A DNA stretch of 64,000 nt, taken from an uncultured Clostridia bacterium (GTDB lineage Bacteria > Bacillota > Clostridia > Christensenellales > Borkfalkiaceae). The notes under the pieces were generated by a model that had not been told where the DNA came from, did no database searches, and worked only from the letters and a program-made list of their open reading frames with translations. Shown one piece after another: positions 57,307 through 64,000 of this stretch. Where the stretch lies: contig CAKQQQ010000002.1 of the NCBI GenBank assembly GCA_934271065.1, positions 310,001 to 374,000 of the forward strand, written 5' to 3'. The position numbers and the translations under genes are program-made. Position 1 is the stretch's first letter, and every line of letters begins with the position of its first letter.

Positions 57307-58656
57307 TTACTTAAGGAATCCTTTGTGCGCTTTCATCATTATCTGCGATTCGAGCGCGGTGTTGAATTCGATTGCGACCGATACGCAGATCAGCATTCCG
57401 GTTGCGCTGAACGCGCCGGAAGTGGCGTTCGCCGGAAGTATAAGGTTAAGCACTACCGTCGGGATAAGCGCAAGCAACGCAAGGAAGATCGCGCCGAACA
57501 GAGTTAATCTGTCGTTTATCTTTTTAAGATAATCCGCAGTCGGCTTGCCCGGTCTGATACCCGGTATAAATCCGCCGTTTTGCTGTATCGTCTTCGAAAT
57601 GTCTTCGGGATTGAATTGAATCTGCGAGTAGAAAAACGCGAAGAATACGATAAACAGGCAGAGCGTTATCGCGTAGAACGGATATCTCGAATTCGCGCCG
57701 AGCCAGGTGCTCCACCAGACCGAACCGTTGGTCCAGCCGCAAAGAGCGAATATGAGTTCGGGGAACGAAAGTATCGAAAACGCGAAGATGAGCGGCATAA
57801 CGCCGTTGGCGTTGACCTTTATCGGAATAACGGTCGATTGCCCGCCGTACATCTTGTTGCCCTTAATCTGTTTGGCGTACTGAACGGTTATCTTTCTTTC
57901 CGCAAGTTCTACCCATACTATCGCGCCGAATACGAGTACGATTATAAGGATATAGCCTACGAAACGTAAAAGTTCGAGTCTCGCCGCAGAATCGAAGTTG
58001 CCGCCGAATATCGTCGTGCATTCCTGCACGCAGAATTGTCCGGCAGACGCGATGATACCCGCGAAGATCAGAAGCGATATACCGTTGGATACGCCGTGGT
58101 CGGTGATTCTTTCGCCTATCCACATCGTTACGCAAGTACCCGCCGTGTAGAACACGATCATTATAACGTAGGTCAGGAATTTCGTAAAGCCGGTAACGTT
58201 GTCCGCGCCGCCCGCAAGAAGTCTTACGAGTTGACTGTCCGAACCGGTTACGCTGCCGTAACTTACGAGTATGCCTATCGACTGAATGACCGCGAGCAGA
58301 AGGGTAAGATAACGAGTGTAGTTGGCAATCTTTCTTCTGCCTTCTTCGCCCTGTTTGGATAATCTTTCAAGCGGGGGAATCGCAACCGCAAGCAGTTGGA
58401 TGATAATCGAGGAGTTGATGTACGGTCCGATACCCATTGCGAAAAGCGTGCCTTGCGCGAGCGAGCCGCCCGTCATCATACTCATGATCTGGAGATAAGT
58501 CGTCTTCGACAGGTCCTGATCTTTCAATAACGCAGTACCTACGCCGGGAACGGGAATGTAACAGCCTAATCTGTATATAAGCAGGAACAAAAGCGTCCAC
58601 CAGATTTTGACTCTTATCTCTTTGACCTTAAATGCTTTTTTTAACGTTTCGAACAT
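57307..58656 (-). CDS. secY: Protein translocase subunit SecY
   Basis: 449 residues, ten membrane helices. KIWWTLLFLLIYRLGCYIPVPG at the first helix, GGSLAQGTLFAMGIGPYINSSIIIQLLAVAIPPLERLSKQGEEGRR (plug and helix 2 region), and the cytoplasmic loop QNGGFIPGIRPGKPT near 360 are characteristic. It forms the Sec channel with SecE and SecG. It is 22 bp after rplO and 1 bp before adk. Confidence 0.97.
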   Translation of the reverse strand: MFETLKKAFKVKEIRVKIWWTLLFLLIYRLGCYIPVPGVGTALLKDQDLSKTTYLQIMSMMTGGSLAQGTLFAMGIGPYINSSIIIQLLAVAIPPLERLSKQGEEGRRKIANYTRYLTLLLAVIQSIGILVSYGSVTGSDSQLVRLLAGGADNVTGFTKFLTYVIMIVFYTAGTCVTMWIGERITDHGVSNGISLLIFAGIIASAGQFCVQECTTIFGGNFDSAARLELLRFVGYILIIVLVFGAIVWVELAERKITVQYAKQIKGNKMYGGQSTVIPIKVNANGVMPLIFAFSILSFPELIFALCGWTNGSVWWSTWLGANSRYPFYAITLCLFIVFFAFFYSQIQFNPEDISKTIQQNGGFIPGIRPGKPTADYLKKINDRLTLFGAIFLALLALIPTVVLNLILPANATSGAFSATGMLICVSVAIEFNTALESQIMMKAHKGFLK

Positions 58657-58678
58657 TTTCCACCTCCGCTACGGCTTA

Positions 58679-59125
58679 TCAAACCTGTTCGCAAACGCCG
58701 CCCGCTTTCTCGATCGCGCTCTTGGCGGCTGCCGAGAACTTCGCGGCTTTAACGGTCAACGCAACGTTGAGTTCGCCGTCCGCAAGCACTTTAAGACCTA
58801 CGGCGTTCTTGACTTCTTTGATAAGGCCCGCGTCGAGCAGAACGTCGTAATCTACGACCGCGCCCGCTTCGAATGCGGAGAGTTGTTCGAGGTTTACGAG
58901 CGCGTAAACCTTTCTGAAATGATTGTTGAATCCGCGTTTGGGAACTTTTCTCGTCAACGGCATCTGACCGCCTTCAAAACCCGGTCTGACACCGCCGCCG
59001 CTTCTCGCCCATTGACCTTTATGTCCCTTACCCGACGTCTTGCCGAGTCCGGAACCGATACCGCGGCCGAGTCTCTTTACAGATTTTCTCGATCCTTCCG
59101 CGGGACTTAACGTGTCTATTCTCAT
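58679..59125 (-). CDS. rplO: 50S ribosomal protein L15
   Basis: 148 residues. MRIDTLSPAEGSRKSVKRLGRGIGSGLGKTSGKGHKGQWAR and GFEGGQMPLTRKVPKRGF are diagnostic; the C-terminal globular half is complete. Confidence 0.97.
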   Translation of the reverse strand: MRIDTLSPAEGSRKSVKRLGRGIGSGLGKTSGKGHKGQWARSGGGVRPGFEGGQMPLTRKVPKRGFNNHFRKVYALVNLEQLSAFEAGAVVDYDVLLDAGLIKEVKNAVGLKVLADGELNVALTVKAAKFSAAAKSAIEKAGGVCEQV

Positions 59126-59137
59126 AGTCTGCCTTCC

Positions 59138-59341
59138 TTACGCCTTTTCAACCTTTACGAGATGCGAAACGAGCGCAAGTTGACCTTGCAACGCCGCGTT
59201 GTCCGTAAAGACCTTAGACTGATTTATTTTGTGAAGTCCGAGCGCTTCGCAAACCGCCTTTTGCTTGGGCAGGCACGCGATAGTGCTTCTGACGAGAGTT
59301 ACTTTCAATTTTTCGACTACTGCTTCTTTCTTCTTTGCCAT
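59138..59341 (-). CDS. rpmD: 50S ribosomal protein L30
   Basis: 67 residues: KLKVTLVRSTIACLPKQKAVCEALGLHKINQSKVF is the L30 core, preceded by a short basic extension (MAKKKEAVVE). Position between rpsE and rplO is standard. Confidence 0.95.
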   Translation of the reverse strand: MAKKKEAVVEKLKVTLVRSTIACLPKQKAVCEALGLHKINQSKVFTDNAALQGQLALVSHLVKVEKA

Positions 59342-59354
59342 ATCGAAAGCCTCC

Positions 59355-59876
59355 TTACGCCATTATCTCTTCGGCGGGTTTTCCGCGAAGAGCCGCGACT
59401 TGTTCCGCAGTACGGAGTTCGTTAAGTCCGGAGATTACGGCTTTGACCATATTTACCGGATTGGACGAACCGTGTGATTTGGTTCTGATGTTCTTAATTC
59501 CTGCCGCTTCCATTACCGCGCGGACGGGGCCGCCCGCGATAACGCCGGTACCTTCTTCGGCGGGCATCATCAATACCGAGCCGCGTCCGAACTTACCGAT
59601 TACCGCGTGGGGAATGGTCGTTCCGACGACCGAAACTTTACGCATAGCCTTCTTGGCTTGCGCGGTCGCCTTCTCGATTGCTTCGGGAACTTCGTTAGCC
59701 TTGCCGCTGCCGCATCCGACTCTGCCGTTTTCGTCGCCTACTACGACGAGCGCGGAAAATCTCATTTTACGTCCGCCTTTTACGACTTTCGTGATACGGT
59801 TGACGGCTATGAGTTTCTTGCAAAGACCGTCGTCGCGATCCTGCCTTCTTTGAGGTCTGTTATTATCTCTTGCCAT
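59355..59876 (-). CDS. rpsE: 30S ribosomal protein S5
   Basis: 173 residues. KKLIAVNRITKVVKGGRKMRFSALVVVGDENGRVG (double-stranded RNA-binding domain) and VIAGGPVRAVMEAAGIKNIRTKSHGSSNPVN are S5 signatures. It contributes to decoding accuracy. Confidence 0.97.
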   Translation of the reverse strand: MARDNNRPQRRQDRDDGLCKKLIAVNRITKVVKGGRKMRFSALVVVGDENGRVGCGSGKANEVPEAIEKATAQAKKAMRKVSVVGTTIPHAVIGKFGRGSVLMMPAEEGTGVIAGGPVRAVMEAAGIKNIRTKSHGSSNPVNMVKAVISGLNELRTAEQVAALRGKPAEEIMA

Positions 59877-59887
59877 TTCCTGCCTCC

Positions 59888-60256
59888 TTAGAATTTCAAG
59901 CCGCCTTCTCTGGCGCCGTCTGCTAATGCCTGAACTCTGCCGATGTAAAGGTATCCGCCTCTGTCGAATACGACTTCTTCGATACCCTTAGCCGTCGCTT
60001 TCTTCGCAAGTTCGAGACCTACGATTTTAGCCTGTTCGACTTTGTTCTTTCCTTCAGTAAGAGCCGCTATCGCTTTCTCTTTCGTCGAGCAGGCAACGAG
60101 CGTGTTGCCCGCTACGTCGTCGATTATCTGCGCGTAGACGTTGTTAAGACTTCTGTAAACGCAGAGTCTGGGACGAGACGCCGTACCCGATAATCTGACT
60201 CTTACTCTCGCGTGTCTTTTCTTTCTGTCAGTATTTTTATCAATTTTCGAAATCAT
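59888..60256 (-). CDS. rplR: 50S ribosomal protein L18
   Basis: 122 residues. KKRHARVRVRLSGTASRPRLCVYRSLNNVYAQIIDD and VVFDRGGYLYIGRVQALADGAREGGLKF mark L18, the 5S rRNA-binding protein. Confidence 0.97.
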   Translation of the reverse strand: MISKIDKNTDRKKRHARVRVRLSGTASRPRLCVYRSLNNVYAQIIDDVAGNTLVACSTKEKAIAALTEGKNKVEQAKIVGLELAKKATAKGIEEVVFDRGGYLYIGRVQALADGAREGGLKF

Positions 60257-60269
60257 ATCGGTTTACTCC

Positions 60270-60812
60270 TTATTTACCCGCAGTCTTGCCTTCCTTACGT
60301 TCGATTACTTCGCCCTTGTAAGCGATACCGTAACCGTGATAAGGCTCGGGGGTTCTGATAGCCCTGATGTTGGCGGCAATCTGGCCGACGGAGACTTTGT
60401 CGATACCCTTAACGCTGATTTCCGTGGGGGAAACCGCAGTCAAAGTGATTCCTTCTTTAGCCTTGACCACTACGGGGTGGCTGAATCCGACCGACAACGT
60501 AAGATCCTTGCCCGTCTGCGCGACTTTCCAGCCGACGCCGTTTACGGTAAGACCTTTTTCGTAACCTTTCGTAACGCCTTCCACCATATTGTGGAGCAAC
60601 GCTCTGTATAAGCCGTGTTTAGCCCTGACTTCGTCTTCTTCGCTCTTGCGGAGTACGTGCGCGACGTTCGTTTCGAGATTGAAACTTATGTTTGCCGCGT
60701 CGTAGTCCTGCGTAAGCGTTCCTAACGGACCTTTAACGGTAAGTACGCCGTCGTTAGCCGTAACGGTAACTCCTGCCGGTATAGCAACCGGCTCTCTTCC
60801 GATTCTCGACAT
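60270..60812 (-). CDS. rplF: 50S ribosomal protein L6
   Basis: 180 residues. SRIGREPVAIPAGVTVT at the start, the internal duplication of two alpha/beta domains, and the C-terminal IRTPEPYHGYGIAYKGEVIERKEGKTAGK typical of L6. Confidence 0.97.
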   Translation of the reverse strand: MSRIGREPVAIPAGVTVTANDGVLTVKGPLGTLTQDYDAANISFNLETNVAHVLRKSEEDEVRAKHGLYRALLHNMVEGVTKGYEKGLTVNGVGWKVAQTGKDLTLSVGFSHPVVVKAKEGITLTAVSPTEISVKGIDKVSVGQIAANIRAIRTPEPYHGYGIAYKGEVIERKEGKTAGK

Positions 60813-60825
60813 ATTTCAGACCTCC

Positions 60826-61218
60826 TTACCAGACGTAAGCAAGAACTTCGCCGCCGTGGTTGGTCTTTCTTGCTTCTTTGTCGGTCATTACGCCCTTCGG
60901 GGTGGATATGATGGCGATTCCGAGTCCGCCCAGAACCTTCGGTAATTCTTCGCAACCTGCGTAGATGCGGAGACCGGGTTTGGAAATTCTCTTCAAGCCG
61001 CTTATAACTTTTTCGCCCTTAGGACCGTACTTCAACGTGATGACTATCTTGCCCTGAACGCCGTCTTCGACGAGTTCGTAAGCCGCGATGTAGCCTTCTT
61101 CGAGAAGTATTTTAGCGATTGATTTTTTCATATTCGACGCGGGGATTTCTACCGTGTCGTGTTTTACGATAAGCGCGTTTCTTATGCGCGTGAGCATATC
61201 TGCAATAGGATCAGTCAT
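60826..61218 (-). CDS. rpsH: 30S ribosomal protein S8
   Basis: 130 residues. MTDPIADMLTRIRNA and the C-terminal GLGIAIISTPKGVMTDKEARKTNHGGEVLAYVW are diagnostic. In other bacteria S8 represses the spc operon; no operator was assigned here. Confidence 0.97.
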   Translation of the reverse strand: MTDPIADMLTRIRNALIVKHDTVEIPASNMKKSIAKILLEEGYIAAYELVEDGVQGKIVITLKYGPKGEKVISGLKRISKPGLRIYAGCEELPKVLGGLGIAIISTPKGVMTDKEARKTNHGGEVLAYVW

Positions 61219-61232
61219 TTCTTTCTACCTCC

Positions 61233-61418
61233 TTACCAACTAGCCTTCTTAACGCCGGGGATCTGCCCTTTGTATGCTAATTCTCTGAAACAAATACGAC
61301 ATATTCCGTATTTTTTGAGAACGGCGTGAGGTCTACCGCAGATAGAACACCTGGTATACCCTCTCGTGGCATACTTCGGAGTCTTTTTCTGTTTGTTTAT
61401 CATAGCGAGTTTTGCCAT
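61233..61418 (-). CDS. rpsN: 30S ribosomal protein S14, zinc (type Z) form
   Basis: 61 residues, the short form with a zinc ribbon: RCSICGRPHAVLKKYGICRICFRELA gives C-x2-C and C-x2-C. The ending GQIPGVKKASW is standard for Firmicutes. Confidence 0.96.
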   Translation of the reverse strand: MAKLAMINKQKKTPKYATRGYTRCSICGRPHAVLKKYGICRICFRELAYKGQIPGVKKASW

Positions 61419-61439
61419 AATTTCGTGTTCTCCTTAACC

Positions 61440-62033
61440 TTAAGCTTTGAAAGGCATTCCCATAGCCTTTAACAGTTCGCGAGCCTCTTCGTCGGTCTTT
61501 GCGGTGGTAACGATACAAATATCGTAACCTCTCGTCTGCTCTACCTGATCGTATTGAATCTCGGGGAATATGAGTTGTTCTTTAACGCCCATCGCGTAGT
61601 TGCCTCTTCCGTCGAAGGATTTGCTCGGCACGCCCTTGAAGTCTCTGACTCTCGGAAGCGCGATGGATACGAGTTTATCGAAAAAGTCGTACATTCTGTC
61701 GCGTCTTAAAGTGACTTTGATACCTACGTTCATACCTTCTCTGACCTTGAAGTTCGCTACCGACTTTCTGGCTTTGGTAAGAACGGGTTTCTGACCGGCG
61801 ATGAGCGCGAGTTCCTGCGCCGCTACCTGAACGCTCTTGGCGTTGTCTTTGCAGTCTCCGAGACCGGTATTGAGAGTGATCTTTACGAGTTTCGGACATT
61901 CGTTCACGTTCTTATACGCGAATTTCTTCATAAGATACGGAACGACTTCTTCCTCGTACGCCTTTCTCTTTCTGTTGACATACTTGGAATCGGTTGCAGG
62001 TTCGTTAGCAACCTGAGTCTTTTTGTTTGCCAT
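61440..62033 (-). CDS. rplE: 50S ribosomal protein L5
   Basis: 197 residues, ~17 longer than usual because of an N-terminal polar extension (MANKKTQVANEPATDSKYVN) before the conserved core. LVKITLNTGLGDCKDNAK, KARKSVANFKVREGMNVGIKVTLR and YAMGVKEQLIFPEIQYDQVEQTRG identify L5, which binds 5S rRNA. Confidence 0.96.
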   Translation of the reverse strand: MANKKTQVANEPATDSKYVNRKRKAYEEEVVPYLMKKFAYKNVNECPKLVKITLNTGLGDCKDNAKSVQVAAQELALIAGQKPVLTKARKSVANFKVREGMNVGIKVTLRRDRMYDFFDKLVSIALPRVRDFKGVPSKSFDGRGNYAMGVKEQLIFPEIQYDQVEQTRGYDICIVTTAKTDEEARELLKAMGMPFKA

Positions 62034-62044
62034 TTTTATTCTCC

Positions 62045-62563
62045 TTATTCGGCTTTATCCGCAGTTACCGTTTCGGCTTTCTTTGCGGTGGTTTTCTTGG
62101 TCGTAGTAGTTGTCTTCTTCGCCGTGGTCGTAGTCTTCTTGGCGGTGGAAGTCGTCTTCTTCGCGGCGGGTTTCTTTACTTCGCCTTCCGCGGAAGCCGC
62201 GCTCGTTTTCTTTGCCGCAGTCTTCTTCGCAGGGGCTGCCGCAGCGACTTTCTTCGCTTCGAGCGACGCGCCGCACTTCTTGCAGACGCGGAATTTCTTT
62301 CCGCCTTCGACTTTATATCCGACTCTCGTCGCCTTTCCGCAAGCGGGGCATACTACGAGTACGTTGGACGCGTCAATCGCGCCTACCTGATTGACGATCG
62401 CGCTCGTTTCGTTCGCGCTTCTCGCCTTTTTGCTCTTCTTCTGAACGTTTACGCCGTCGATTTTGATCTTGTTGTCTTCGGGAATACTCGCGATGACTTT
62501 ACCCGTCTTGCCGGCGTCTTTACCCGTTAAAACGAGAACGGTATCATTCTTTTTAACTTTCAT
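62045..62563 (-). CDS. rplX: 50S ribosomal protein L24 with long Lys/Ala/Thr tail
   Basis: 172 residues where ~100-105 are usual. Residues 1-102 are a complete L24: the KOW-containing VLTGKDAGKTGKVIASIPE and the zinc ribbon C72-x2-C75...C94-x2-C97 (CPACGKATRVGYK, VCKKCGASLE). Residues ~103-172 are a low-complexity tail of repeated AAKKT/TTAKKT units (PAKKTAAKKTSAAS, TTAKKTTTTTKKTTAKK), strongly basic and resembling histone H1 C-termini. The tail is in frame, with codons like the rest of the gene, and ends 12 bp before rplE. It may bind rRNA or DNA; function is unknown. Confidence 0.93.
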   Translation of the reverse strand: MKVKKNDTVLVLTGKDAGKTGKVIASIPEDNKIKIDGVNVQKKSKKARSANETSAIVNQVGAIDASNVLVVCPACGKATRVGYKVEGGKKFRVCKKCGASLEAKKVAAAAPAKKTAAKKTSAASAEGEVKKPAAKKTTSTAKKTTTTAKKTTTTTKKTTAKKAETVTADKAE

Positions 62564-62575
62564 TTCGCACTCTCC

Positions 62576-62944
62576 TTACAGTACTTCCGGAGCAAGAGAT
62601 ACGATTCTCATATAATCTCTCTCGCGGAGTTCTCTCGCAACCGGTCCGAAGATACGCGTGCCTCTGGGCTGTTTCTGGTTATCGATGATAACCGCCGCGT
62701 TGTCGTCGAACCTGATATGAGTGCCGTCTGCGCGGCGAAGCCCTTTGGAAGTTCTGACTATAACTGCCTTTACGACGTCGCCTTTCTTGACCGCGCCGCC
62801 GGGGGTAGCCGTCTTTACGCTGGCAACGATTACGTCGCCGATGTTACCCGTCCTTCTGAACGATCCGCCGAGTACTCTGATGCACATTATTTCTTTCGCG
62901 CCCGAGTTGTCAGCAATCGTAAGTCTGGTCTGTGGTTGTATCAT
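62576..62944 (-). CDS. rplN: 50S ribosomal protein L14
   Basis: 122 residues. MIQPQTRLTIADNSGAKEIMCIRVLGGS and the C-terminal FGPVARELRERDYMRIVSLAPEVL are diagnostic of L14. Confidence 0.97.
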   Translation of the reverse strand: MIQPQTRLTIADNSGAKEIMCIRVLGGSFRRTGNIGDVIVASVKTATPGGAVKKGDVVKAVIVRTSKGLRRADGTHIRFDDNAAVIIDNQKQPRGTRIFGPVARELRERDYMRIVSLAPEVL

Positions 62945-62964
62945 AAATTACGCTCCCTCCTGTA

Positions 62965-63219
62965 TTATTTAGCCTTTTCGATGATTTCGGCGACTCTCCA
63001 ATTCTTATCCTTGGAAAGTTTACGGGTTTCGACTATTCTTACCTTATCGCCTACGCCGCACGCGTTCTCCTCGTCGTGAGCCTTATACTTCTTGGACGAA
63101 GTAACGGTCTTTTTATACAAGGGATGCATGGCTCTTTGTTCGACGGTAACGACTACCGTCTTATCCATTTTGTCGGAAGTAACTATTCCGACTCTCTCTT
63201 TTCTTAAATTTCTTTCCAT
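62965..63219 (-). CDS. rpsQ: 30S ribosomal protein S17
   Basis: 84 residues, OB fold. RKERVGIVTSDKMDKTVVVTVEQRAMHPLYKKTV and GDKVRIVETRKLSKDKNWRV are the S17 signatures. Confidence 0.97.
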   Translation of the reverse strand: MERNLRKERVGIVTSDKMDKTVVVTVEQRAMHPLYKKTVTSSKKYKAHDEENACGVGDKVRIVETRKLSKDKNWRVAEIIEKAK

Positions 63220-63234
63220 CTTCCGTTCCTCCGA

Positions 63235-63435
63235 TTATACGCTCGCTTTGAGTTCTCTCGCGCGGATTTCCGTTTTGATTCTCGCGATATCCTTCTTGGT
63301 CGTCTTTACGACGTTCGGATTTTCGAGTTGACCGGTCGCCTGACGGAAACGAAGGTTAAAGAGTTCGTCCTTAAGATCGGACAATTTCGTTGCCAACTCA
63401 TCGTTGGTCATTCCGTGAATTTCTTGCGCTTTCAT
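63235..63435 (-). CDS. rpmC: 50S ribosomal protein L29
   Basis: 66 residues, two-helix protein: MTNDELATKLSDLKDELFNLRFRQATGQLENPN is characteristic. Located 2 bp after rplP. Confidence 0.96.
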   Translation of the reverse strand: MKAQEIHGMTNDELATKLSDLKDELFNLRFRQATGQLENPNVVKTTKKDIARIKTEIRARELKASV

Positions 63436-63437
63436 TT

Positions 63438-63869
63438 TCAGCCTTCAACTCCTTCCGTAGTTTTTTCTTTGACTACGAACTTCGTCTTGATGGGAAGTTT
63501 GTGTCCCGCAAGACGCATAGCCTCTCTCGCGTCGGCTTCGGAAACGCCCGCCATTTCAAACAATACTCTGCCGGGTTTTACTACCGCCGCCCAGTATTCT
63601 ACGTTACCTTTACCGGAACCCATACGAGTGCCTGCGGGTTTCTTTGAAATGGGCTTGTGCGGGAATACGTCTATCCATACCTGACCGCCACGCTTGATGA
63701 ATCTCGTCATCGCGATACGCGCCGCTTCTATCTGATTGGAAGTTACCCACGCGCAACCGTCCGCTACCAGACCGTATTCGCCGTAAGCGATAACGTTACC
63801 TTTGGTAACCTTGCCGGTCATTCTGCCGCGATGCTGTTTTCTTCTCTTTACTCTTTTAGGCATCAACAT
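63438..63869 (-). CDS. rplP: 50S ribosomal protein L16
   Basis: 143 residues. MLMPKRVKRRKQHRGRM fits the family start, so I use the ATG at 63869 rather than that at 63863. EAARIAMTRFIKRGGQVWIDVFPHKPISKKP and RMGSGKGNVEYWAAVVKPG confirm it. It lies close to the A-site tRNA. Confidence 0.97.
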   Translation of the reverse strand: MLMPKRVKRRKQHRGRMTGKVTKGNVIAYGEYGLVADGCAWVTSNQIEAARIAMTRFIKRGGQVWIDVFPHKPISKKPAGTRMGSGKGNVEYWAAVVKPGRVLFEMAGVSEADAREAMRLAGHKLPIKTKFVVKEKTTEGVEG

Positions 63870-63871
63870 AA

Positions 63872-64000
63872 TTAAGCCTCGCCTCCTTCGGTTTTCTTAA
63901 CCGCGCCGAGAACCTCGCCTTTGTAAAGCCAGACCTTGATACCGATCGCGCCGAAAGTGGTGTGAGCGGTAGCGATGCCGTAATCGATGTCCGCGCGGAG
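63872..64000 (-). CDS. rpsC: 30S ribosomal protein S3, C-terminal end only
   Basis: The last 42 residues (RADIDYGIATAHTTFGAIGIKVWLYKGEVLGA and a short tail ending GGEA) match the C-terminal domain of S3. The remainder lies beyond the right edge. The stop TAA is 2 nt before the rplP ATG. Confidence 0.95.
   Translation of the reverse strand, partial: LRADIDYGIATAHTTFGAIGIKVWLYKGEVLGAVKKTEGGEA

Overview
The window is 64 kb of bacterial chromosome. The gene set (RicT/YaaT, ComFC, zinc-type S14, a [FeFe]-hydrogenase of the NADH-linked HydABC type, and the tmk-holB-ricT-trmN6-rsmI order) points to an anaerobic Firmicutes/Clostridia-like organism. A gut lineage near Christensenellales is possible, but that placement is inference from gene style and was not computed. 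There are no tRNA or rRNA genes, CRISPR arrays or intact phages.

Layout. (1) 1-14.1 kb is an accessory carbohydrate region. It holds a GH127/AGE-epimerase/DUF4434 operon with a divergent AraC regulator, a second AraC regulator convergent with a GH78 alpha-L-rhamnosidase, and a mannonate dehydratase/SDR (uxuAB-type) operon. Scars lie between these genes: an AAA ATPase pseudogene with an in-frame amber stop, a secreted-protein/antiporter chimera, and two oppositely oriented serine-recombinase remnants. (2) 14.1-25.3 kb, minus strand: cls, htpG (with a CIRCE-like operator on its promoter), minD and a minE-like gene, galE, tyrS, comFC, a DUF1461-type membrane protein, mrp and recF. (3) 25.4-32.7 kb, plus strand: dnaA, mnmG, a 53-residue small ORF, a heterodimeric ABC exporter and a PqqD-like protein. 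(4) 32.8-47.6 kb, minus strand: clpB with a ribbon-helix-helix partner, hydCBA behind a perfect consensus promoter, bioY, rsmI, trmN6-like, a 2[4Fe-4S] ferredoxin, ricT, holB, tmk, an orphan anchored protein and greA. (5) 47.6-51.4 kb: one 1274-residue membrane protein with an InlB-like repeat, a coiled coil and a duplicated C-terminal domain. (6) 51.4-52.4 kb: a repeat-dense intergenic island. (7) 52.4-64 kb: the S10/spc/alpha ribosomal operon in reverse, from rplQ back to a partial rpsC, including secY, adk, map and infA.

Three things stand out. First, two copies of an undescribed-looking element of about 280 bp with 25-bp terminal inverted repeats lie 33 kb apart in opposite orientation (18956-19233 and 52030-52310). 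Second, three genes without a Shine-Dalgarno (two AraC regulators and a small zinc-ribbon membrane protein) have their -10 box exactly 6 nt before the start codon, which predicts leaderless mRNAs; minD comes close to the same geometry. Third, ribosomal protein L24 carries a histone-H1-like Lys/Ala/Thr tail of about 70 residues. dnaA is not flanked by dnaN or an evident oriC, and its strand opposes the surrounding housekeeping genes.
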